Positions 44,885 to 55,930 of a DNA stretch of 64,000 nt are shown piece by piece (within the stretch, counting starts at the first letter, position 1; every line of letters begins with the position of its first letter). Source of the stretch: Chrysoporthe austroafricana. Its lineage: Eukaryota; Ascomycota; Sordariomycetes; Diaporthales; Cryphonectriaceae. The notes under the pieces are model-generated. The model saw only the letters and a list, made by a program, of their open reading frames with translations. It made no database searches and was not told where the DNA came from. The translations under genes and the position numbers were made by a program. The stretch covers positions 4,030,001 to 4,094,000 of the forward strand of contig JYIP02000001.1 in the NCBI GenBank assembly GCA_001051155.2, written 5' to 3'.

Positions 44885-45681
44885 TCAAGCCGTCTTCTTC
44901 CACTGAGAGTAAATGCCAATCAAACTGCTGACCGTGCCGGCAAGACCCACGATGCCGTCGTCGAAGGCGACCCAGCCGAGCGCGGAGTACGGCACTGTCA
45001 GGTCGCAGAGGTCAGAGAGCAGCTGCAGCTGGCTGGCGGAGCGCTCACTGTGATATCTCGTCAGCGGTCATGTCCCCGGGCTCCTGAGCCCCTACCCTGC
45101 CGGGAGGGGAGGAGGTCGGTTGAAAACACTCACATGGCTATCCTCTTGCTCTCCACCACGCCCTCGCCCTCCTTCTTGTCCACCTCGGCCTCCCGCGCCC
45201 GCAGCTGGTAGAGCGTGTAGGCCTGGGCGACGACGGAGCACATCAGGCCCGCGGCCCAGAAGCGGAAGGCCTCGCGCTGGAGCCGCTTGGCGGCGTCGCT
45301 CTTGCGGATACCCGTGGCGTCGAGGACGGTGGCGGCGTCCAGCGTCAGGTAGCCGGCGTAGCCCAGCTGGCGGCCGACGGCGGCGTAGCGCAGGACGGGG
45401 TCGAGGGCGCCGGCCTTGGCGTCGGCGGCGGCGGCGGCGGCCTTGAGGTGCTCGACGTTCTTGCCGACGCGCATCAGCTTGCGCGTGAGCCCGAACTGCC
45501 GCTTGACGGCGTCCCACGGGGCGATCTCGGCCGGCGAGCCGTTGGTCCGGTACAGGTACCAGGCGTAGAAGCGCGCGAAGTACTGCAGGACCCGCAGCAC
45601 CTTGTCGCGGCCGACGGTGGTGGCGACGAAGCGGAGGTAGTGCGCCACCGAGGGGTGGTAGATGAGGGCGTCGGCAACCAT
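44885..45681 (-). CDS. pex11: Peroxisomal membrane protein PEX11
   Basis: Exon 1 is 45681-45134 and exon 2 is 45047-44885 (donor GTGAGT, acceptor ATCACAG; phase 2), giving 236 residues. The product begins MVADALIYHPSVAHYLRFVA, then KVLRVLQYFARFYAWYL (the amphipathic helix that bends membranes) and KRQFGLTRKLMRVGKNVEHL. It ends LTVPYSALGWVAFDDGIVGL and AGTVSSLIGIYSQWKKTA, with a hydrophobic segment near the C-terminus. Length and motif order match fungal PEX11, which drives peroxisome elongation and division. A long T tract (about 45.73-45.75 kb) lies just upstream of the start in the 5' leader. The small second exon is needed for the conserved C-terminal membrane segment. Confidence 0.94.
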
Positions 45682-47716
45682 GTTGGCGGTGTGTCGGCGC
45701 TCTGGGGGAGGCTTTTTCTTTTTCTTTTTCTTGTTTTTTTTTTTTTTTCTTCTTCCGCCTGTCGAGGACTTATCTGGGTGTTGCGCTCGGGGGTGGTTAT
45801 CGCGGAGGTCGCGGGATCGAGGTTGCCGGCAGAGAGGAGAGGAGAGGAGGTTCGCGGGCTGGCGGATGGGGACCCCTGGGCGTCAGGAAGCCGGTCGCTG
45901 GTGGCAGGATGAGGATTGGTTGTAGCAGAAAGCTAATCTCGCGACGCCGTGGTGGTGGTGGTGGTGGTGAGCTGGAGGAAAAGAGTGACGCCGGGACTCG
46001 AGTGACGGCAGACGGCAGTGGCCCAACCAACCTTTTGGTGAGCGACCCCGGACGCACGGCGCGGTGGACCTCTGACATGTGCCTCGGCTGAAGCAGGAAT
46101 CCGGGGTCGAGCTCGGCGCCTGTGAGTGCTGGACGGCAGGGATCTGCCACCATCGCCAGCCGAGCCTAGCGGTGGCCGTCTTAGAGTTCAGTCATTATCT
46201 GCGGGTAATGAAGTGCAGACTATAGTGGGGATATTGATGCCAGACATCGCCCAACTCAACTTGTCTCGCGCATCAAAACATCCCATGTACGACTTGCTAC
46301 AAAGGGAAGCCCCCTGGGTGCTTAGGGTGCTTAGAATACAACGTTATAGATTCTCTCATCGCAATTCAAATGTCAGGATCTTGCACCAACACCGGGGCGT
46401 GTCTGTCCCTGGCCCCCTCTTCCTCTTACAACTACATAGTTCTGCAGGATGAAGGCCGGAGGAGTTTGTCATTTCCTTACACTAGAATAAGTACTATAGT
46501 CACAACTTCATAGCTTTCTAATTAAAGCCCAGAACATGCTGAGATCTGCCCAGAAGACAATAAACAAGGCTAGTATGAAACTCCTCAGAGTCTTCCTGCC
46601 TGGCCAATGTCGTGCTTCATCACTTCCCAGGTGAAGGTAAAGCATTCCTGTAGTCTAGTAGTTACTGCTAGGATTCTAGCCTATTATGTTCTAGACGTTT
46701 CGATGGCATGGGTCTGGTCCTCCTAAGAGCCGCATCAAAAGCAAGGAAGAATACGGGCTTCCCGTTGTATGGCCTTGTCTCCCACTGCCGCGCCACTCCC
46801 GTCTAGCTCTGACTAAGGCGCCGTCGGGCCGAAGTCGACGACATCCAATAATTGCAGTTTATGTGAAAGCTGAGGCGCTGGGGATGAGCGCTGATGTCCG
46901 TATCGAGATCTTAGAGAACCGTACTGAGGGGCGATTCGAATTGTCTTTTAAACCTTCAGCTGAATTCGTGTCGTCACCGGAAATGTCTCTTATGTTGTAC
47001 ACAATAAGACCCTCATCTCTGATATATAAATAGGATAGAGCTGCAAATCTCGCTGAACTACACTACATAGTACATTACGTGCAAAACTATGAAATTTTGC
47101 CCCCTTATTCAATGTATGTTGCTTCACTACGGAGGTACTGGAAGCAATCTTCTACTTCCGTCTCCCTGCCAGCCACGTCTTCTGCCATTACAATACTAGC
47201 ATTAAGCATAATTGTCACACGCCGGGATTGTACGCGATGTGTCGAAAGATGTTACGCTCAATCATCATCGCCCCCAAACATTGCAGCACCCGCCGCCCTG
47301 ATTGGTTTCTTCCCGCAGGGTATATAGAGGCTATGCTCTACATAGTAGACATTCGCGGGAGTCATATTGGTTCCCAAGCAGACTTTCAGCGCTGCCCTCC
47401 TCGGCGCTGACTGTACCACAGTCTCCACAGCGCCATCATCAGGCAGAGATCGCACATCTCCCCGGGCGGAGGCCCCAGCCTGTCGGGACGGTAGAGTCAA
47501 TGAAATAAAAGGCATTCCATGCATCCTGTCCGGGCTGCAGCTCTTGCAGGAAGGCCGAGCGAGACCTATACGGCCCAGGCCTGTCGACCAGGCCTCTTCG
47601 AACTTATACTGCCTCCTGGTCACGCAAGGCTCTCGTCCCCAGCCTGAACTTCTGGGCTGCCCCCGCTCGGCGATCCCTAGAGCACTTGATCATACGCATC
47701 CCAAAATTTGTTTCCG
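45682..47716. other. Intergenic, 2 kb
   Basis: Promoter sides of pex11 (minus) and the rhodopsin-like gene (plus). It includes a T-rich tract at 45.71-45.75 kb and AT-rich DNA at 46.4-47.1 kb. No coding model or RNA supported. Confidence 0.4.
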
Positions 47717-49382
47717 ATGGCCTCCCTCGCTGGTATCGATCTGTGTGCCTTTCCGGCTGCCAGTCCACCCCGGGGCGTCGAGTCCAACTTCATAAACCCG
47801 CCGACTTACGCCCCGGCGGTGATCGCAGTTTCTGTCTTGATGATGGCAGCTGCGTGTCTCTTCACAACAGGCAGGGTGCTGGGAAATTGGAAGAAGCAGA
47901 CATGGAGCGACTGTACGGTGCCTCTTGAGACTATATTATGCTCCCCCCCTCCCCCCCCCCAAAAAAAAGAAATCATGTCCGTTGCCTAGGACGCGCCTGA
48001 CCGACCTATAGACACAAACATCGTGGCTCTCGTCTTCTCTTTAGCACAAGCAGGCCTCATGCTCGCCCGTAAGAGTTTCCGTTCTTGCCGCTCCGCCGAG
48101 CAGCTCGGCTTCCTATGCTGACGGTTTTCCCAAGAGGTCAGATTCGTGCGTCACCAGTGGGACATACCGGCTTGTTGGTTCCTCGGAGACTACCCCAAGG
48201 TGAGTTCAGGTCCTGCCGGGGGCACGCCGATCACCGCCACAACCATAATAGCTACTGTCTCGTAGTATGGGTTGCCAGGTGACGCGCTGCCCGACACTCC
48301 CACCCTGTCTCTCGAGAAAGGCGTACCGTACCATTTGTGCTGAGACCGCGTGTTAGTTGCTGTATAGCCAGCAGATGGCGCTCATCCCAGGGCTGTTCTG
48401 CTCTAAAGTATCTCTCTTCCTCCTCTTCCTCCAGATCTTCGATGTCGAGGGCGGCATGAGGCTCGCTATCCGCATAGGACTGGTAGCTTCGGTGATGATC
48501 TACCTGCCGGGCATCGCGATCGAGACCTACTATACCGCCCCGAGAGTAGGACAGAGCTGGGCAGAAGTGATGCTCAGCGGCCGGCCTGGCAAGTTGGTCT
48601 ATTGGGGGATCATCTCAGCCGTATTGGGTACGCTGCTGGACTTGTACATCTTCATACTGCCCCTGCCCATCGTGTGGCGGCTGAACATGTCGCCGAGAAA
48701 ACGCCTGCGGGTGATACTGGTCTTCTCCACGGCGTTCCTGTAAGTTCCTCCCAGCCCCCGACACTGCTACGAGGAAGAAAGAGCCTCCGGCCTGACAACG
48801 ATCCCCTCGCAGGGGCGTGGTCGCCAACATCGTCTCTCTCGTCTTCCGTGTGCTGGAGTACCAGAACATGGCCGACGGCACCTGGTGGGTCGCCGCCATC
48901 CAACTCGCCACGTAAGTTCAACCTCCCCTCCCCCCTCCCCCCCGAGAGGGCGTACCATAATCGGCTGGAGGGCTGCCGGCTCACCTCTGCGAAACAGCGT
49001 CGTCGAGCAGGACATCGCCATCGTCGTGTGCTCGCTGCCGGGCGCGGCGGGCTTCTTCAGGGCGTACCTCGCCGCCCGGCGCCAGGCGCAGGCCTCGCGG
49101 CCGGGGTACTCCGGGCGCTCCTCGCGCGATGCCGGGTCCCGCCGCGGCTGGCCCGGGACGCGGCGGGATCGGCTGGGCTCTCGCCACGCCGGCGAGGCGC
49201 CGAAGCAGGGCGGCGGCGGCGGCCTCGCCGACCGCTCCCACAGCAGCTACATCGAGCTGGTCGAGTACTGGCAGGCGGACAACCCGTCTCTGGACGCGGA
49301 GGCGGGTTCGGGGTATGGCAAGGGGTCGCGCTGGTATAGTCTGGACTATCCAGCGGCGTCCTGGGGACGCAGGATAGGGTAG
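47717..49382 (+). CDS. Fungal rhodopsin-like integral membrane protein
   Basis: Six exons: 47717-47912, 48012-48068, 48135-48199, 48372-48739, 48813-48911 and 48998-49382, giving 389 residues in frame. There are about seven hydrophobic segments, for example YAPAVIAVSVLMMAAACLFT, NIVALVFSLAQAGLMLA, KVSLFLLFLQIFDVEG, VYWGIISAVLGTLLDLYIFI and GVVANIVSLVFRVLEYQ. Family hallmarks are WSDYTNIVALV after TM2, HQWDIPACWFLGDY, RMLN-like PLPIVWRLNMSPRKRL and VVEQDIAIVVCSLP. This is the fungal 'rhodopsin domain' (SAT20/PTH11-tail-like) family, with no retinal-binding Lys expected. A Ser/Gly/Arg-rich cytoplasmic tail ends the protein. Exon 3/4 joining (172-bp intron) is the least certain step. Intron 1 contains runs of C and A. 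Confidence 0.75.
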
Positions 49383-50631
49383 AAATAGACCACAGCTGTA
49401 CATCTGTATATCAACCCGGGTGGGCAGAGCATCACCTCCGAAAGGCGTGATCCACACATGGAGTGTTGGCCGGAGGAAATGGGATATCTCTCCATACGCC
49501 ATCCGCCATACAGACTGACCGCGGCCCAGGCCTTGCTGGGCACACGGTGGGGCCCTGGGCGCCTTATCCCATCCTGGGTGGTGGGAAATCCGAGCGCAGC
49601 TGATGGTCCAAATCCCATCATGGTGGGTTCCGGTTTATTCTCTTGCATCACGATGGTGTAAGTCGGGCAGATCCCCTAATCTGCGGCTACGGTGCTACCC
49701 CAAGCGAGGCCCCCCGGCGCGCTGGCCACTAACAGATAGCCACCCCTGATCCCCCGCCATGCCGCCCCGTGCGCCCCCAAGCTGGGGGCCCCGGGGCGGG
49801 TCACCCTGTTAGTGGTGCCTGTGGGCGGTGGTAGGGCGTGGGCCCTGGACGGGCGCGGCAGGCTGCGGGGGAGGTGAGGGGCACCAGGGGTGCCAGGGGT
49901 GTCCCCTGTCGGGTTTCCCCTCGGCCGGACCCAGCAGGACGTCACCGTAGCCGTCGCTCTGCCGAGCCCGCCTTGCGACCCCGTCGCGGCGCTCGTCTTG
50001 CCCTCCTCGTCGGGGAGGTGTGGAATCGCCTTGGGATTGGGACGGTGGGTGAGGGGGCAAAGGCACTGGACCGCTGGGCATGGGACCGCTGGGCATGGGC
50101 AGCTGGGAGGGGGAAAAGGGATGTACCGGGTCAGGGCCTCCCTCCCCCTCCGGCGGGCGCCAGCGGGCGGCGGGCCTGGCTGGTTCTCCACGGCCCGCGT
50201 GAATGATCTAACGCAGGCTGCGCCAGCCGACGCCTGCCGTCGAATTCTCGTGAGTTCCTTCCTGGGAAACTATCTGCGGTCTCTTTGTCTCCTCCTCTCT
50301 TCTCTCCTCTCCTCGTCCTCTCATCTTTCTCTCTGTCCTCTCCGTTGACTTATTCCGCACCCATTGTCGCCCCTCCTCCTGCCCTAGATCATCCTACAGC
50401 TCCTGCGACACCACCAACACCAATACTAGCACCACTCCACCCTCACGACGCCACCGCTGCTATACCAGGCCTCTCACGTGCTGACGCTCCTGTGTCGCCC
50501 ACTGTGTCTGACCTTCTGCCCCTCAGGTAGCCGACCTGATCGTCCTGGCTTCTCCCCTTCCCAAGGGAATTTTTCCGGTGGCTTCTTACTACTGTATCTC
50601 CTCGTGGGCTGCCTGAGTTGTGACAGCCGAG
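49383..50631. promoter_or_regulatory. Upstream region of fbp1, pyrimidine-rich leader
   Basis: The 300 bp before the fbp1 ATG is dominated by CT/TC tracts (50.28-50.35 kb), usual for highly expressed fungal genes. G/C-rich DNA at 49.7-50.2 kb stays open in several frames but has no protein-like content. No carbon-repressor site is asserted. Confidence 0.4.
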
Positions 50632-51887
50632 ATGTCTGGCACGATACACACTAATGGCGACGGCGGCGAGGTCGAGGCCGTCAACACCAACATTGTCACC
50701 CTGACCAGGTTCTTGACGGAGGAGCAGGTCAAGGTCAAGGAGGCCACCGGAGACTTCACGTGAGCCGGCGCCCACGTCCCCCCCCCCCAGGGAGACAGAC
50801 AGATAGCCCCCAGGATGATAGATCGGCTAACATCCCATCCCCCCTCCAGACTTCTTTGCCATGCCCTGCAGTTCTCCTTCAAGTCCATCGCCTACTACAT
50901 CCGGCGGGCCACGCTCGTCAACCTCACCGGCCTGGCCGGCTCCTCCAACACCACCGGCGACGAGCAGAAGAAGCTCGACGTCATCTCCAACGACCTCTTC
51001 ATCGCCGCCATGCGCTCCTCGGGCAAGTGCGCCCTGCTCGTCTCGGAGGAGGAGGAGAACATAATCTTCTTCAAGGAGAACAAGCACGCCCGCTACGCCG
51101 TCGCCTGCGACCCCATCGATGGCTCCTCCAACCTCGACGCCGGCGTGTCGGTCGGCACCATCTTCGGCATCCACAAGCTGGCTGACAGCTCCACCGGCAC
51201 AAAGGAGGACATCCTGAAGCCCGGCTCCGAGCTGGTCGCCGCCGGCTTTACCATGTACGGCGCCTCCGCCCAGCTCGTCATCACCATGAAGGGCGGCAGC
51301 GTCAACGGCTTCACCCTGGACAACGGCGTCGGCGAGTTCATCCTGACCCACCCGGACATGAGGCTGCCCAAGTCGCGCGCCATCTACTCCGTCAACGAGG
51401 GTAACTCGCTGTACTGGGAGGACCACGTCAAGGAGTACTTCAACTCGCTCAAGCTGCCGCAGGGCGAGGACGGCAAGGGCAAGCCCTACAGCTCGCGGTA
51501 CATCGGGTCCATGGTGGCCGATGCGTACCGGACGCTGCTTTACGGTGGCATCTTCGCATACCCTGCGGACAAGAAGAGCCCCAAGGGCAAGCTGCGGATC
51601 CTGTATGAGTGTGCGCCTATGGCCTTGGTTTTTGAGAATGGTATGTATAGGTGGTGACGTGTGCGTTGGCGGATATCGAGGCTGACGGTCGACTGCAGCT
51701 GGCGGACAGGCTCTCAACAGCAAGATGGAGAGGATGCTTGATGTCGTCCCAGAGTGAGTGCCTCGCCCCTGATCAGGGTTCTTCCGGTGTGTTGCTGACA
51801 CGTCGATGCAGAGATATTCATGACAGGTCGGGAATCTTCATGGGCAGCTGGGATGAGTGCGAGAAGGTCAAGAAATTCCACAAGTAA
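50632..51887 (+). CDS. fbp1: Fructose-1,6-bisphosphatase
   Basis: Exons are 50632-50759, 50850-51640, 51699-51753 and 51812-51887 (donors GTGAGC, GTATGT, GTGAGT), giving 349 residues. Conserved features are NIVTLTRFLTEEQ, SFKSIAYYIRRA (start of the catalytic region), the metal-site VACDPIDGSSNLDAGVSVGT, YGASAQLVITM, SSRYIGSMVADAYRTLLYGG, KLRILYECAPMALVFENAGG, and the EDIHDRSGIFMGSWDE end. It hydrolyses fructose-1,6-bisphosphate to fructose-6-phosphate, the committed step of gluconeogenesis, in the cytosol. Length and motif order fit eukaryotic class I enzymes. In fungi the gene is normally repressed by glucose; no operator is assigned here. Confidence 0.96.
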
Positions 51888-52411
51888 AAAGTATAATAAC
51901 AACGAGTATCAAAGAGAGTGCACCATCAACCGCCAGGAAGAATCCAGGGAGAATGCAGGACAACCATTGGGGGCTTCGAATTGAATTGATGAGAACAGAT
52001 TTGGCCACAGTCACGATTGCATAGCTGAGTTGGAAACATGAAAATACCATGAATCTGAATAGGTGATCTTACGAGATGTGAAAATACTCATCAACCCTAT
52101 ATGTGTTGAAGTATTATTTGATTACTTGTTGATTTCTTTCTGGTGAACAGGTCCCGGGCGGAAGGGGCACCACCGGTCAGCGTCCCCTGCTGATGGGTGC
52201 GAGAGAAACAACCATACCAAAAAATTGATATTCTCTTCTTAATGCAACCTCAAGTTCTCTGTCCTCTTACCTATTTACAGAAATCCTGTCGCTAATCAGC
52301 TCCTCATCAACATGGTCTGCGCAAGAGCTTACAGCTGTCTTCTAGCGTCGCCCGCCCGTCCTGACCTCTCACAACCATGCCTCTCAGGCCGTGCGCGCAG
52401 GAACCCGCAAG
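51888..52411. other. 3' region of fbp1 leading into the second accessory island
   Basis: AT-rich, no protein-like frame. It holds the fbp1 3' UTR and the left boundary of the island that continues to about 57.8 kb. Confidence 0.35.
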
Positions 52412-52602
52412 ACTATGCCGCTGCACCCAGCCCTGCCGGGATAACGACTATGCCTCGCGGCTCGTTGCGTAGACCAAACCTCCCAGACTACGCCGCTGCA
52501 CCCAGCCCTGCCAGGATAACGACCATGTCGGGAGATTCTATGTGTATATCACTATCCAGACCATGCCGCTGCCTCCGACCCTGTCAGATTGACGGCTACG
52601 TC
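52412..52602 (+). repeat. Tandem repeat, three ~74-bp units
   Basis: Units start at 52412, 52487 and 52560 (75 and 73 bp apart). Each opens AC(T/C)A(T/C)GCCGCTGC followed by C(A/T)CC(C/G)A and CCCTG(C/T)C. The core GCTGCACCCAGCCCTGCCAG is the complement of the repeat core at 7.3 and 9.3 kb. The third unit is the most diverged. The intervening bases differ, so only about half of each unit is conserved. Confidence 0.6.
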
Positions 52603-52783
52603 TGGACAGATCTCACATTGTTAGTAGCAGAACTGCTGGCTGTGCAGTATGAAGGCGTGGCGCTAGGACTGCCCGCTGCTCCTAACCTTGCTAGGTTTGC
52701 GGGAATGTCTCTTTGTAGCCTAGTAAATGCTGCAATACGTAGAAGATAGCTGAAGAGAGTACGGTCACTACTTAAAAGGTTTC

Positions 52784-53779
52784 TCAGGTTAGCTTGGGGG
52801 AAGGGAGAGAAAAAAAAAGCTTTCCCTTCGCTGTAGAAAATAGACTGACCCGTATAAGCCGTGCGCCGCCGCGGTGGTCTAGCTCGTAGAAGACCTTGTT
52901 GCGCACGTCCTGCCTCGTTAGCCGCCGAGATGATTGAAGGCAAGCTGTAGCAGACGCATTCGCTCGTAGAAACCGCGCAGGTTTCCGGCAAGGCTGGGGT
53001 GCAGAGGCTTGTGGTCGGGTCGTGTGGATTTGCCTGCTGGATCTCCGCCGAGGAAGCTGAGAAGCATTTTGTCTGCGCCGGCCGGATCTTGCTGTACTTC
53101 CTGCATGCGAGCTTCTAGCGGGCTGCGAAACGAGCTGACCCGTTCCGTGGTGGCTTTCGGCCTGCTTATCCGGTACGAAGCTCGCAGATTGTGGCAGACG
53201 CGGGGGGCCGTCTTGCGGCTGCGGACGGCTGCGGCGCGCCCTGAGGCGGGCGGCGAACTCGGGCCCGAATACCTCCTCGACTTCAGGGTCGTCGTCCTCC
53301 AGGTCGAACATAGCCGGAAAGTACCCATTCTCGTCCGCATCAGAACGGATGCTTATTGAATCATCCGCAAGTAGTGGAGGGCTCAGCAGACGGCTCCGCC
53401 GGCGTGCCGCATAGTTCTTGCGAGCCTGGCGCATAAAGTCGTCCGCCCGGCGGATATGCGCCCGGACCTGCCGCTCGAACTCTTGCCAGTACGCGGCGGT
53501 AGCGGCGTCTTCCTGCGGCTCGGGCTCGGGGCTTGGGGTGGGCTCAAATGGCCACGAGTCGCTGTCCGGATCATCCGCCTCTTCGCTAGGGCCATCATCC
53601 CTCCGGGCTCTCTTTATAGGACGGTGCAGCTCGTCTTGCGCATCTACTTCGCTTGCATCCGGTGCCCGTCGTTTGGACGATCGCGGAGGCGCACCGTCGT
53701 CTATCCTAGCCTTCTTCGGGACGGGAGGCAGGGCTTGGAGGCTCTCATCGAGAGGCTCAGGCGCTGGTCGTTTGGGCAT
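52784..53779 (-). pseudogene. Hypothetical nuclear-type gene, frameshifted
   Basis: From ATG 53779 the frame gives MPKRPAPEPLDESLQALPPV, a second basic cluster and acidic stretches (DDPDSDSWPFEPTPSPEPEP), ending with a helix WQEFERQVRAHIRRADDFM. The coherent text then jumps frame at about 53150: EARMQEVQQDPAGADKMLLS, FLGGDPAGKSTRPDHKPLHP and NLRGFYERMRLLQLAFNHLG. It returns to the first frame at about 52915 with LTRQDVRNKVFYELDHRGGA ending RLIRV before a possible GTCAGT donor. Two shifts that cancel suggest either indels in a decaying gene or splice events I cannot place. Family unrecognised. It lies next to the tandem repeat and the kinase-like relic. Confidence 0.45.
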
Positions 53780-54432
53780 ATTCCGAAGGAGCAGGAGGTG
53801 TGTAACGTCGTAGGATCGTCGTAATTCAGTGCGATTCTCAGGGAACCAGGAAACGAGAAGACCGTAGGGATTCAGTAGATTCAGTTGCGTATACAGCAAA
53901 GTAACTGTGTATGTCTGAGGAAAGAAGAGAGTGGAGTGGCTCAGGCTCCGAGGTGTACCCATATGGGGGCCCGTGTGGGAGGTACAGGGTTAGGGGTACC
54001 CAACAAGGTGCGGATGCTGTCGCTATCTGGTAGACAGTATAGTGATCTAGAGTGCTCGCGCTGATATGCGTTCGGGCTTATTCCAATTCGGACACGCAAT
54101 GTTCCATCAGCCTCCTCGTCGGAAAAGGTTGGAAGGCGGTGTAAGGTTCTATTGGTTCAATTCCCAAGACGGAGCCTGTGAATTATTGGTGACCGGGGAC
54201 GACCTCGTCACCGAGGTGGATATCATGCCTGTGTTGTTCGTGCATTCAGCATACTACCATAGTATGTACAGACAGGGACTGCCGATTCGTGTACAAAGTG
54301 CCCAGCCGTGTACTGCTTTGATTCTGTGATCAATGTAATAGCGCCGTACAAGTTGATTCCTTACTCTCGTCCAAGTCGTCTGTTATTACGATATTGCACT
54401 CTCAACTACACACATCGTATCACCAATCCCAA
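53780..54432. other. Intergenic
   Basis: Divergent promoter interval between the frameshifted gene (minus) and the FHA/kinase-like gene (plus); no element assigned. Confidence 0.35.
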
Positions 54433-55930
54433 ATGCCGACGCCAGGCCCCGAGTCCGTCGGAAGAGAAGAGGCTGAGGCCAGGGATCTTCTCACGCTGCA
54501 ACCACATGCCTCTCAGCTGTTCGCGATCTTCTCCGCTAATAACATTGCCGCCATACACCTCTTATCGCTTGTGCAAGCGACGGCTCCTAAAGACGCTTAC
54601 ATATCAGAGTCTCTGAGAACTTCTACACGCGGCATTGGCTATGCCCTCGCACTTGGATTACCTGACGCGCCTTGGTCCCTTAGCAAGTGGAAAATCGGAG
54701 CCGGCTCTTCCGAATCGCCAGTACAACTCCTCCTATGCCCGCATTCAGCTCCCAGTTGCACCTTCGCTCGCGAATCTATTGACACCTTGCACGCCGTGAT
54801 CTCGTTCCATCCGGTATCCGGAGCTGTCATGTTGCGCAGCAGGTGCCCCAAGCCTATTCTATACGTCGACGGCGAGGGGCCAGGGCTTCCCTCTACAGTT
54901 CAGAAACAAGAAGGCGTGCAAAGCTGCCGTGTGCTCTTTATGGAACACAACCTCCTTCAAGTAGGGCCGTACGAGTTCGCGCTCGATTTTGTCTTGCGTC
55001 CTAAAGACTACGCCACGTTCAAACGAACGCGCAATACCGTCCTCGAGAATATCTACGGAGCTCTTCCCTCACGGCACCTAGATCTAGTCCCTTGTCGGCA
55101 GCACTATCTATGCGGCGCTGTGGTTGTCCACCGCAAAATGTATGAGAGCGGTCACAGGTCGCACTACAGTGGAGTGAATGTCCGCTCGGGCGGCCCTGTC
55201 GCGATTACTATACTAAAATTCACGCAGGAGACGTCGGAGCGCGTGCGGCACGAGGTATCGAGGATGCGCCAGTATAGCGAGCTGGAGGCTGTGCTTGGCA
55301 TGATGGACTGCTGGTGCGAGCACGGAGAACCTTGGCCTTGCGGGTTCCAGAGCGAGTCACCCCGTTTCCCGGAAGACGAAGAAATGGTCTTCTATACAAT
55401 GCCCCTTCCAGAAGATTCCTTTTCCTCCTTTTCCTGGGACAAAGCATCTCCAGAAGAGCGGATGACCTATTTTCACCAGACCCTGATAGGGCTCAGAGCG
55501 ATACATCAGAAGGGAATAGCACACGGCGACGGTATCCTCCTGCGGGCATGAGGCTATTCCTCGCGGCGTCTGGATTGCCCCCGAGACCTTGGGTCACACC
55601 CAGCCAACAGCTACCACCAAGCAGGCTGACATCTGGAGCCTGGCTATGTCGTGGCTATACGCTATTCACCCGCTCAAGGCGAGAGAGGTGAAGAAGCAGG
55701 CGCACGAACACATTCTTAGGCGGCTCGACGCGATATTGGAGTCGCCCTTCCGTGATCTTGTTAGATCCATGATAGCGTGGCGTCCTGAGGAACGGCCGGA
55801 CGTGGAAGAAGCTCTGGCGCATGCAGCCTGGGGTTTTCTAAAAGGAAGGGGGCAGAAGACGAAGGCTGAAGAACAGAAGTCTGGGGACAGGATTAAGAGG
55901 GTCAGGCTGATGTTGCCCGACGAGGACTAG
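54433..55930 (+). pseudogene. FHA-like plus kinase-like gene, frameshifted and lacking DFG
   Basis: From ATG 54433 one frame runs to TGA 55549-55551 (~372 residues). The N-terminal part resembles an FHA domain: SLSKWKIGAGSSESPVQLLL, then RESIDTLHAVISFHPVSGAV and LLQVGPYEFALDFVL. The kinase-like part has VVVHRKMYESGHRSHYSGVN, PVAITILKFTQETSERVRHE, a lobe ending MVFYTMPLPEDSF, and the catalytic-loop remnant AIHQKGIAHGD. A +1 shift at about 55545 restores HEAIPRGVWIAPET, KQADIWSLAMSWLYAIHPLK and RDLVRSMIAWRPEERPDVEE, i.e. subdomains VIII-XI, up to TAG 55928-55930. Only ~10 residues separate HGD from the APE motif, so the DFG metal-binding segment is missing. It could not be an active kinase; a deletion plus frameshift is the simplest reading. 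Confidence 0.55.

Noticed and set aside
49676..50191. 171-codon minus-strand frame in the fbp1 upstream region
   Set aside because: Low-complexity Pro/Gly/Arg from GC-rich DNA, no homologous feature.
50827..51801. 324-codon minus-strand frame
   Set aside because: Antisense shadow of fructose-1,6-bisphosphatase exon 2.
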